From an uncultured Leuconostoc sp. (GTDB lineage: Bacteria; Bacillota; Bacilli; Lactobacillales; Lactobacillaceae): a stretch of DNA of 5,329 nucleotides. The translations under genes were made by a program, and so were the position numbers. The DNA lies in NCBI GenBank assembly GCA_900554745.1, contig USIU01000093.1:1-5329 (forward strand), in the 5' to 3' direction. The notes below the pieces were generated by a model that was not told the origin of the DNA, did no database searches, and saw only the letters and a list, made by a program, of their open reading frames with translations. Shown here piece by piece: positions 1 through 4,797 of this stretch (its first letter is position 1; every line of letters starts with the position of its first letter).

Positions 1-1
1 G

Positions 2-1051
2 GCGGATGGTTTTAACTGGTTAGTCTCAGTGGCCGCAGAAGGTACCGCTTTTGCCTTGCCTGATTGGTTGACAGCAAATCATGGCGGCCCTAATTTTGTG
101 ACCTCGGCCTTATTGCCAATTTTATTGGTTGTGCCATTATTTGATATTTTAACTTATATCGGGTTACTGCCATGGTTAATTAAATGGATTGGGAAAGGGC
201 TGGCTTTGATTACGGGACAACCAAAATTTGAAGCTTTTTTCTCCATTGAAATGATGTTTTTGGGCAATACGGAAGTTTTGGCCGTGTCAAAAAACCAGCT
301 TGATCGGATGTCAGCTCGACGTAATTTCACGTTGGCCATGATGTCAATGAGTTGTGTGACGTCAGCCATTATTGGTTCTTACACGCAAATGGTGCCGGGA
401 AAATATGTATTGACGGCGATTCCGTTAAATATTTTGGGGGCGATTATTGTTGCCGCTATTTTGAATCCCACCAAAGTAGCTCCTGAAGATGATGTGATTG
501 TCGGGGTAGCCGGTGGGGACAACCGTAAAGCACCGTTCTTTTCATTTCTAGGCGATTCGATTCTTGGTGCGGGGAAGTTGATTTTGATTATTACCGCCAC
601 GGTAATTGCCTTTGTATCGTTAGCAGCGCTGATTGATCAATTGTTAAGTTTAACTGGATTACGCTGGTTAACGCTGGAAAATATGTTTGGTGTGGTCATG
701 TTCCCGTTTGCGTGGGTACTTGGTTTTAATCCCCAAGAAGCCTTTCAAATTGCGCAATTTATGGGTACCAAGTTAGTGACCAATGAATTTGTGGTCATGG
801 GCGAAGTGTCTAAAACGATCATGGCGCAAAAAGGGCTGTTTGCTAATGAACACGCCCGGATTGTCTTAACGGTGTTCTTGACGAGTTTTGCCAACTTTGG
901 CACATTGGGTATGATTATTGGGGCCTTTAAAGGGTTGGTCAATCAAGAAAAGAATGACTACCTCAGTGCGCGTGTGCCTTACATGCTGCTAGCTGGGATT
1001 TTAGTTTCATTAATTTCGGCTGCAACCGCGGGGTTGTTTGTTTGGTCATAA
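2..1051 (+). CDS. nupC: Concentrative nucleoside transporter, NupC/CNT family (5' partial)
   Basis: This is an integral membrane nucleoside:cation symporter for uptake of extracellular nucleosides. The reading frame is open to the left edge, so the N-terminus (roughly 50-70 residues by comparison with ~400-residue NupC proteins) lies outside; 349 residues are visible. The GTG at 29-31 is an internal Val in LVSVAAEGTAF, which aligns with the conserved AAEG segment of NupC, so it is not the start. Family marks, numbered from that Val: FLGNTEVLAVSK at 77-88 (the G-Q/N-T/S-E nucleobase-binding hairpin motif), a TKLVTNEFVVMG segment at 237-248 (the conserved NEF nucleoside/cation-site motif), and SFANFGTLG at 286-294. 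Several hydrophobic helices alternate with these motifs, and the C-terminus ends in a helix as expected. An Asn replaces the Gln usual in the hairpin motif. It ends just before a hairpin terminator. Family assignment is firm; substrate preference and coupling ion (H+ or Na+) cannot be read here. Confidence 0.93.
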   Translation, partial: ADGFNWLVSVAAEGTAFALPDWLTANHGGPNFVTSALLPILLVVPLFDILTYIGLLPWLIKWIGKGLALITGQPKFEAFFSIEMMFLGNTEVLAVSKNQLDRMSARRNFTLAMMSMSCVTSAIIGSYTQMVPGKYVLTAIPLNILGAIIVAAILNPTKVAPEDDVIVGVAGGDNRKAPFFSFLGDSILGAGKLILIITATVIAFVSLAALIDQLLSLTGLRWLTLENMFGVVMFPFAWVLGFNPQEAFQIAQFMGTKLVTNEFVVMGEVSKTIMAQKGLFANEHARIVLTVFLTSFANFGTLGMIIGAFKGLVNQEKNDYLSARVPYMLLAGILVSLISAATAGLFVWS

Positions 1052-1054
1052 AGC

Positions 1055-1081
1055 AAAAAAAGCGCAGCAATGCGCTTTTTT
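1055..1081. terminator. Bidirectional Rho-independent terminator between convergent genes
   Basis: A GC-rich stem GCGCA/TGCGC (1062-1066 with 1071-1075) closes a GCAA tetraloop of the stable GNRA class. It is flanked by an A-run (1055-1061) and a T-run (1076-1081) that extend the stem and supply a U-tract on either strand. It fills almost all of the 31-bp gap between the nucleoside transporter stop (1051) and the dehydrogenase stop (1083-1085), so it can end transcription from both sides. Confidence 0.9.
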
Positions 1082-1082
1082 G

Positions 1083-1997
1083 CTAGAGATAAGCTGCGGT
1101 TTTTTCGGCGATCGCGGCGGCCGATTGCTGGAGGCTGGCTTGTTCGGCAGCCGTGAGGGCTAATGGCACTTCCCCAACAATCCCGCCACGACCAATAATG
1201 GCGGGCGTCGAGATATAACTGTCGAATTGGGGATCATAATGGGAAACAATCGCTACTTGGCGGGCATCTGACAGAACAAGCTGGGCGAGTGACACGGCAG
1301 CATGGGCGATGGCAAAGTTTGTATATTTTTTGCCCGCAAAAACGGTAAAGCCACCCTCACGGGCGTCAGCGGCAATTTGGTCCAAATCGAGTTGGTAGGT
1401 CGTTGCGAGTTCGGTGGCGGTTTGACCAAGCGCTTGAACTGTTGACCAAGCGGCGAATTGTGATGCGCCATGCTCGCCTAGCATGTAACCACGCACGCTG
1501 CGGGGGTCAATGTTGAGGGCCTCACCGAGCGCACGTTTCAAACGCGCCGTGTCTAAATAAGTGCCCGTGCCAAAAACTTGCTGGGTGGGCAAACCGGTAA
1601 CTTGTTGATAAAGACCGGACATCACGTCAACGGGATTAGAAATGACAATTAAAACCCCTTGAAAACCGGCCTGTTTTAAATCAGACCCGACTTGTTGGAC
1701 TTCTGGGGTATTAGCACGGAGTTCCGTGAAACGATCACCGCCAGGCTGAATCAAGTCAATATGACCCAGTGCGGAAATAACCACCTCAGCATCGGCTAAA
1801 TCGGCTGTAGTGCCGGCAGTTACGGTCACGTGATGGGGTAATAAGCTAGCGGCATCCTGAAAATCAAGTACTTCTGATGCTAACTTAGCAGCGTTTTTGT
1901 CCACTAACACTAACGTATCTGCGAGACCTTGGCTGACAACCAGATGGGCAACCGTTGCGCCAACATGACCAATACCGACAACACCAATTTTTCGCAT
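1083..1997 (-). CDS. L-2-hydroxyisocaproate dehydrogenase (L-LDH/MDH family)
   Basis: This is a cytoplasmic NAD-dependent 2-hydroxyacid dehydrogenase of 304 residues (W. confusa L-HicDH is about 310). It should reversibly reduce 2-keto acids such as 2-ketoisocaproate, using NADH. Visible features: Rossmann motif GIGHVG at 8-13, NAD-ribose acidic residue D33, mobile-loop GDRFTELR with catalytic-type R89, ISNPVD at 119-124, the YLDTAR segment with D149 and substrate-carboxylate R152, proton-relay H176 in LGEHG, and T226 in the KKYTNF region. The FQDA, GDRF-EL, DPRSV-GY-LGEHG-SQF-AWSTV and PAIIGR-G blocks follow L-HicDH more closely than classical L-LDH, which has a different loop (typically NQKPGETR). 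A classical lactate dehydrogenase role therefore seems less likely but is not excluded. The ATG at 1995-1997 is preceded by GAGGTGG (complement of 2002-2008), a strong ribosome binding site. It is convergent with nupC, divergent from azlCD, and appears monocistronic. Confidence 0.88.
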   Translation of the reverse strand: MRKIGVVGIGHVGATVAHLVVSQGLADTLVLVDKNAAKLASEVLDFQDAASLLPHHVTVTAGTTADLADAEVVISALGHIDLIQPGGDRFTELRANTPEVQQVGSDLKQAGFQGVLIVISNPVDVMSGLYQQVTGLPTQQVFGTGTYLDTARLKRALGEALNIDPRSVRGYMLGEHGASQFAAWSTVQALGQTATELATTYQLDLDQIAADAREGGFTVFAGKKYTNFAIAHAAVSLAQLVLSDARQVAIVSHYDPQFDSYISTPAIIGRGGIVGEVPLALTAAEQASLQQSAAAIAEKTAAYL

Positions 1998-2035
1998 AAA
2001 ACCACCTCATGAATTCAAAATGTGTTATTGGTTAG

Positions 2036-2065
2036 ATTATACACATTTTTATAGGAAAAAGCCAA
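2036..2065 (-). promoter_or_regulatory. Promoter of the hydroxyacid dehydrogenase gene
   Basis: On the minus strand a perfect -10 box TATAAT (complement of 2036-2041) lies 18 bp downstream of TTGGCT (complement of 2060-2065), a 4/6 match to TTGACA. The predicted start is near 2029, giving a leader of about 30 nt that carries the strong ribosome binding site. The parS-like palindrome begins about 10 bp upstream of the -35 box. The -10 is convincing; the -35 is moderate. Confidence 0.65.
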
Positions 2066-2075
2066 ATTTTGCTCA

Positions 2076-2091
2076 TGTTTCACGTGAAACA
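2076..2091. other. parS: parS-like centromere site (ParB/Spo0J binding)
   Basis: The 16-mer TGTTTCACGTGAAACA is a perfect palindrome and matches the conserved bacterial chromosomal parS consensus exactly; the B. subtilis sites are of the form TGTTNCACGTGAAACA. Symmetry extends one base each side (2075-2092), giving an 18-bp perfect inverted repeat. Such sites nucleate ParB spreading and SMC loading and are usually concentrated near the replication origin. Here it is intergenic, between divergent promoters. The alternative is an operator for a local regulator that happens to have a CACGTG core, but an exact 16/16 match makes parS the better reading. Confidence 0.85.
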
Positions 2092-2109
2092 TCATCAGCT
2101 GCTGATGAT
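2091..2109. repeat. 9-bp perfect inverted repeat abutting parS
   Basis: The arms ATCATCAGC (2091-2099) and GCTGATGAT (2101-2109) are exact reverse complements around one central base. The repeat overlaps the outer base(s) of the parS palindrome. The one-base centre makes an RNA hairpin unfavourable without opening the inner pairs, and there is no immediate T-run on either strand, so a protein-binding operator is more likely than a terminator. The bound factor is unknown; the dehydrogenase and azlCD are both in range. Confidence 0.55.
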
Positions 2110-2174
2110 AAAAATGAGTTGTCAAAATAGGCGCGAGGAAGCGCTGATTGTTCTATAACTATTGGTTTGATTTG

Positions 2175-2183
2175 TGATAAAAT
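2175..2183 (+). promoter_or_regulatory. Extended -10 promoter element for azlCD
   Basis: TGATAAAAT reads as an extended -10 (TG, one base, then TAAAAT, 5/6 to TATAAT). No good -35 lies 16-18 bp upstream (ATAACT at 2155-2160 is the only candidate), which is common for extended -10 promoters. Transcription would start near 2190, leaving a leader of about 35 nt before the ATG at 2226. Confidence 0.5.
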
Positions 2184-2212
2184 AGTACCTTGTGTGATAC
2201 TTTAAAAATATT

Positions 2213-2219
2213 AAGGGAG
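2213..2219 (+). promoter_or_regulatory. Ribosome binding site that sets the azlC start
   Basis: AAGGGAG ends 6 nt before the ATG at 2226-2228. It lies inside the longer open frame that could begin at a TTG at 2190, so it argues for the ATG at 2226 as the real start. A second ATG at 2235 is also in frame but is 15 nt away from the site, a less good spacing. Confidence 0.8.
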
Positions 2220-2225
2220 TTCATC

Positions 2226-2957
2226 ATGTTATTGATGTCCAAAGCCGATTTCCGCAAAGTGTGGTATGCGGTGCTGCCACTTTTTGTCAGCTATTTACCA
2301 TTAGGACTGGCGAGTGGGATTTTACTACAGTCGGTACATTTTAATGTCTTTCAGACGTTCTTGATTTCAGTACTTGTGTTTTCCGGTGGCGGCCAATTCT
2401 TAGTGGTTGCGCTACTGGCCACGCAAAGTAGTGTCAGCACAATCTTAATGATGGTGTTCTTTTTGGAACTGCGTTATGCGCTTTTGGGTGCGACCTTATC
2501 ACGTTACTTAAAGCATGAAAGTAACGGATTCTTAGCCATCTTTTCGCAATCGATGAATGACGAAAATTATGCCGTCAATCATTTGAAATTTATGACGGAT
2601 AGTGCTTGGGACGGCCAAAAGGCACTCTGGGTTAACTGGTTGTCGATGTTTGCTTGGACTTCAGCAAATATGGTAGGGACGCTTGGTGGCCAATTTATCA
2701 AGATTGATAGCAGTTTGGTGCATTTTGCCTTGACGGCGATGTTTGTTTACATGCTGGTGATGCATGTCAAAAATAAAAAGCGTCTGGTGGCTGCGGTGGT
2801 TTCTGCCGGATTGGCCGTGCTCTTTATGGTCACGATTAAAAACACGTTCGGGATTGTCCTAGCGACGTTGGTGGCTTCTTATGCCGGACATAGCTTTGAA
2901 CAATGGCAGCACAAGCGCCGTGCACTCGCTAATCCAGCAGTTGCGGTGGAGGAATAG
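2226..2957 (+). CDS. azlC: AzlC family branched-chain amino-acid exporter, large subunit
   Basis: This is a polytopic membrane protein of 243 residues, matching the usual AzlC/YgaZ length (~230-250). With AzlD it forms a two-component exporter; characterised members export leucine, isoleucine, valine and, in Bacillus, the analogue 4-azaleucine. Family marks: the P-L-G-L-A-S-G first-helix motif at 25-31, FSGGGQF at 52-58 (the F-G/A-x-x-Q-F segment), LELRYALLG at 80-88 (the usual L-N-x-R-x-x-L-x-G site, here with Glu for Asn), and SMNDENYAV at 109-117 in the cytoplasmic loop. Several hydrophobic helices follow, and the C-terminus is a short charged tail (QWQHKRRALANPAVAVEE). It starts at ATG 2226 with AAGGGAG six nt upstream, and stops 2 bp before azlD, so the two are cotranscribed. 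It is divergent from the dehydrogenase. Export of branched-chain amino acids is inferred from family. Confidence 0.93.
   Translation: MLLMSKADFRKVWYAVLPLFVSYLPLGLASGILLQSVHFNVFQTFLISVLVFSGGGQFLVVALLATQSSVSTILMMVFFLELRYALLGATLSRYLKHESNGFLAIFSQSMNDENYAVNHLKFMTDSAWDGQKALWVNWLSMFAWTSANMVGTLGGQFIKIDSSLVHFALTAMFVYMLVMHVKNKKRLVAAVVSAGLAVLFMVTIKNTFGIVLATLVASYAGHSFEQWQHKRRALANPAVAVEE
2948..2952 (+). promoter_or_regulatory. azlD ribosome binding site inside the azlC end
   Basis: GGAGG lies within the last codons of azlC, 7 nt before the azlD ATG at 2960. The azlC stop codon falls between the two. This arrangement favours translational coupling, giving matched amounts of the two subunits. Confidence 0.85.
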
Positions 2958-2959
2958 AC

Positions 2960-3280
2960 ATGAGTGATTTAGCAATTTATGGCCTCATTTTTGGGTTGTT
3001 TCTAGCCGCATACTTACCCCGCGTACTGCCAATTTTTTACTTTTCAAAACGACAAATTCCCAGTTGGTTTCATGACTGGATGAAGTATGTGCCCATTTCG
3101 TTGTTTGCGGCGTTAGTGGCAAAAGACGTCTTTATTAAAGGCACAAGCTTTGAATGGCGTTGGTCTTACGTATTGACCGTTATGATTGTCTTTTTTGTCG
3201 CTTACAAGAGTCGTTCAATGGTGATTTCCGTGATCACTGGTTTGATTGCAATTTATTTAACAACAATGTTTTTAGGTTAA
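2960..3280 (+). CDS. azlD: AzlD family branched-chain amino-acid exporter, small subunit
   Basis: This small membrane protein has 106 residues, typical of AzlD/YgaH (~100-110). It is the obligate partner of AzlC in branched-chain amino-acid export. Visible features: helix 1 with the conserved A-Y-L-P-R-V-L-P segment at 17-24, then the S-K-R-Q-I-P loop at 29-34 and the L/M-K-Y-V-P-I-S-L-F-A-A-L segment at 41-52, which together are the AzlD signature. Two further hydrophobic helices at about 68-82 and 87-105 complete four predicted helices. It starts 2 bp after the azlC stop, with its ribosome binding site inside azlC. A terminator follows immediately. The order azlC-azlD is the standard one and supports both calls. 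Confidence 0.93.
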   Translation: MSDLAIYGLIFGLFLAAYLPRVLPIFYFSKRQIPSWFHDWMKYVPISLFAALVAKDVFIKGTSFEWRWSYVLTVMIVFFVAYKSRSMVISVITGLIAIYLTTMFLG

Positions 3281-3305
3281 AAGTCTGCGCTAGCAGGCTT
3301 TTTTT
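3281..3305 (+). terminator. Rho-independent terminator of azlCD
   Basis: The stem AAGTCTGC (3281-3288) pairs with GCAGGCTT (3293-3300), with one G-T wobble and a 4-base loop GCTA, and is followed by a T-run to 3305. It begins directly after the azlD stop codon. The next gene therefore probably has its own promoter. Confidence 0.88.
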
Positions 3306-3338
3306 ACTGGGTTGCTATTGGTGACTGGTGCATGAATA

Positions 3339-3360
3339 TTTTTCATTTAAAGATGAAAAA
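3339..3360. repeat. 8-bp inverted repeat upstream of the permease
   Basis: TTTTTCAT (3339-3346) and ATGAAAAA (3353-3360) are exact reverse complements separated by six bases. The repeat is AT-rich and lies just upstream of the proposed -35 of the permease, where an activator or repressor could bind. As a terminator it would be weak, with only two G-C pairs. It may be an operator or may be chance in AT-rich sequence. Confidence 0.4.
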
Positions 3361-3375
3361 GTTTAGTTTTATTTC

Positions 3376-3405
3376 TTGATGAGTATCCTCTAAGATAAAT
3401 ATAGA
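3376..3405 (+). promoter_or_regulatory. Possible promoter of the amino-acid permease
   Basis: TTGATG at 3376-3381 (4/6 to TTGACA) is followed after 18 bp by TATAGA at 3400-3405 (4/6 to TATAAT). The leader to the ATG at 3435 would be about 20 nt, enough for the AAGGGG ribosome binding site but not for a T-box or riboswitch. A promoter is expected here because a terminator closes azlCD upstream; the exact boxes are uncertain. Confidence 0.4.
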
Positions 3406-3434
3406 CGTTATTTAAGGATTTAAGGGGAAGATTC

Positions 3435-4772
3435 ATGACACAAAAGCATCAGCTGGCGCGCACGCTATCGGGCCGGCATATTAACATGATTGCCCTGGGC
3501 GGTACGATTGGTACGGGGTTGTTTTTAGGCGCGGGCGGTTCCATTCAAAAAGCTGGCCCAGCCATTTTATTAGTCTACATCATTACGGGTTTCTTTGTTT
3601 TTGCAATGATGCGGGCATTGGGTGAATTATTATTGTCTGATCATGATCAGACCACCTTTATTGGGTTTATCAAAAAATACCTCGGGCCACGCGCGGGTTT
3701 CGTGTTAGGGTGGACGTATTGGATTGGCTGGATTATTATTGCGATGGCAGAATTAACTGCGATTGGCCAATACATGCAATTTTGGCTACCGGGGACGCCA
3801 GCTTGGTTGTGGGAACTACTCTTTCTTGGGTTACTGTACACCATGAATATTGTGGCGGTAAAAGCTTTCGGTGAGGCAGAATTTTGGTTTGCGTTAATTA
3901 AAATTGTGGCCATTGTGGCAATGATTGTGACTGGTATTATCATGGTTGTTGGTCATGTCCACACGACAGCTGGCGTGACGCGATTGTCAACGCTTTGGTC
4001 ACATGGCTTAGTGGCTGATCACGGTCGGCAACTCTTAACGACTTTCCAAATGGCTTTCTTTGCGTTTTTGGGTGTTGAGTTTGTTGGCATTGCGGCTTCC
4101 GAAACTCAGGATCCGGTCAAAACAATTCCAAAATCAATCAATTCAATCATTATTCGGATTTTGATTTTTTATGTTGGGGCCTTGTTGGCCATTATGGTCA
4201 TTCAGCCATGGCCAGATTATAGTGCGGCGCACTCACCATTTGTCCAAGTCTTTTCTAACATTGGGATTAGCACGGCCGCTGGGATTATCAACTTTGTGAT
4301 TTTGACCGCCGCAGCGTCATCATTGAATAGTGCTTTGTTTACAACAGGCCGCATGCTTTTCTCACTTTCACCCAAAAATAGTTATTTGGCGCAAGTCAAC
4401 CGCCGTTGGATTCCGTTACGCGCCATCACAGCTTCGACGATTTTGGTGGCTTTGGCTGTTGGGTTGAATTATGTTTTCCCAGAAGATGCCTTTAATCTAG
4501 TTACCTCAACGGCGTCAGCGACATTTATTGGCATTTACGTTGCCTTGCTAGTGACACATTTGAAATATCGGCGTTCAGCTGACTTCAAACAGGGTGACCA
4601 ACAATTTAAAATGCCTTGGGCACCCGTTTCAAACTATCTGACGATTGCCTTTATGCTCGGCATTTTTGCCATTTTATTGTGTTCACCGGCAACCATGGTC
4701 ACCACGATTTTGGCCATCGTTTGGTTTGTGGTCTTAACGATTTTGAGTGTCTTACGTTTTAAAAACAATTAA
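3435..4772 (+). CDS. Amino-acid permease, AAT family (APC superfamily)
   Basis: This is a secondary amino-acid transporter of 445 residues (family ~450-480) with about 12 predicted membrane helices. It should import an amino acid by proton symport. Marks: SGRHINMIALGGTIGTGLFLGAG at 12-34, with the unwound helix-1 substrate motif GGTIGTG at 22-28; RALGEL at 60-65; FGEAEFWFALIKI at 145-157; and FLGVEFVGIAASETQDPVKTIPKSI at 211-235, with E215 in the helix-6 motif and the ETxDPxKxIPK loop. These are diagnostic of the amino-acid transporter (AAT) group, which includes AnsP, ProY, CycA, LysP and AroP. Which amino acid is carried cannot be told from the sequence. The ATG at 3435 is preceded by AAGGGG (3422-3427) at 7 nt. 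Flanked by terminators on both sides, it is probably monocistronic. Its position after azlCD suggests an amino-acid theme but not a shared transcript. Confidence 0.93.
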   Translation: MTQKHQLARTLSGRHINMIALGGTIGTGLFLGAGGSIQKAGPAILLVYIITGFFVFAMMRALGELLLSDHDQTTFIGFIKKYLGPRAGFVLGWTYWIGWIIIAMAELTAIGQYMQFWLPGTPAWLWELLFLGLLYTMNIVAVKAFGEAEFWFALIKIVAIVAMIVTGIIMVVGHVHTTAGVTRLSTLWSHGLVADHGRQLLTTFQMAFFAFLGVEFVGIAASETQDPVKTIPKSINSIIIRILIFYVGALLAIMVIQPWPDYSAAHSPFVQVFSNIGISTAAGIINFVILTAAASSLNSALFTTGRMLFSLSPKNSYLAQVNRRWIPLRAITASTILVALAVGLNYVFPEDAFNLVTSTASATFIGIYVALLVTHLKYRRSADFKQGDQQFKMPWAPVSNYLTIAFMLGIFAILLCSPATMVTTILAIVWFVVLTILSVLRFKNN

Positions 4773-4797
4773 AAAACCGCCGAAAGGCGGTTTTTTT
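4771..4797. terminator. Bidirectional terminator overlapping both stop codons
   Basis: The stem CCGCC/GGCGG (4777-4781 with 4786-4790) closes a GAAA tetraloop, with an A-run at 4771-4776 and a T-run at 4791-4797. The permease stop (4770-4772) uses the start of the A-run, and the minus-strand ABC gene stop (4796-4798) uses the end of the T-run. Only 23 bp separate the two genes, all of it terminator. It works on both strands. Confidence 0.92.

Noticed and set aside
29..31. GTG as the start of the nucleoside transporter
   Set aside because: The frame continues upstream to the window edge, and the residues before it (GFNWLVS) continue the NupC homology; no ribosome binding site precedes the GTG.
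154..942. Three minus-strand open frames (154-369, 379-600, 745-942) inside the nucleoside transporter gene
   Set aside because: They lie antisense to a well-supported membrane protein, have no ribosome binding site or recognisable domain, and their composition mirrors the real frame.
1253..1471. Minus-strand 72-codon open frame inside the dehydrogenase gene
   Set aside because: It is an alternative frame of a clear enzyme-coding gene; its sequence is low-complexity and matches no family I know.
1083..1997. Classical L-lactate or malate dehydrogenase
   Set aside because: Catalytic residues are shared, but the loop GDRFTELR and several blocks match L-HicDH better than L-LDH (NQKPGETR-type loop); kept as an alternative rather than the main call.
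2091..2119. The ATCATCAGC/GCTGATGAT dyad as a terminator
   Set aside because: One-base loop, no adjacent T-run on either strand, and it lies between divergent promoters where no gene ends.
2135..2148. Possible CcpA cre site (AGGAAGCGCTGATT)
   Set aside because: The core AA-CG is present, but the conserved outer T and CA of the cre consensus are missing; too weak to call.
3306..3434. T-box, riboswitch or attenuator leader for the amino-acid permease
   Set aside because: The gap is too short, no T-box consensus or terminator/antiterminator pair is seen after the likely transcription start, and the only terminator belongs to azlCD.
3647..3943. Minus-strand 98-codon open frame inside the permease gene
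   Set aside because: Antisense shadow of a conserved transporter; no start signals.
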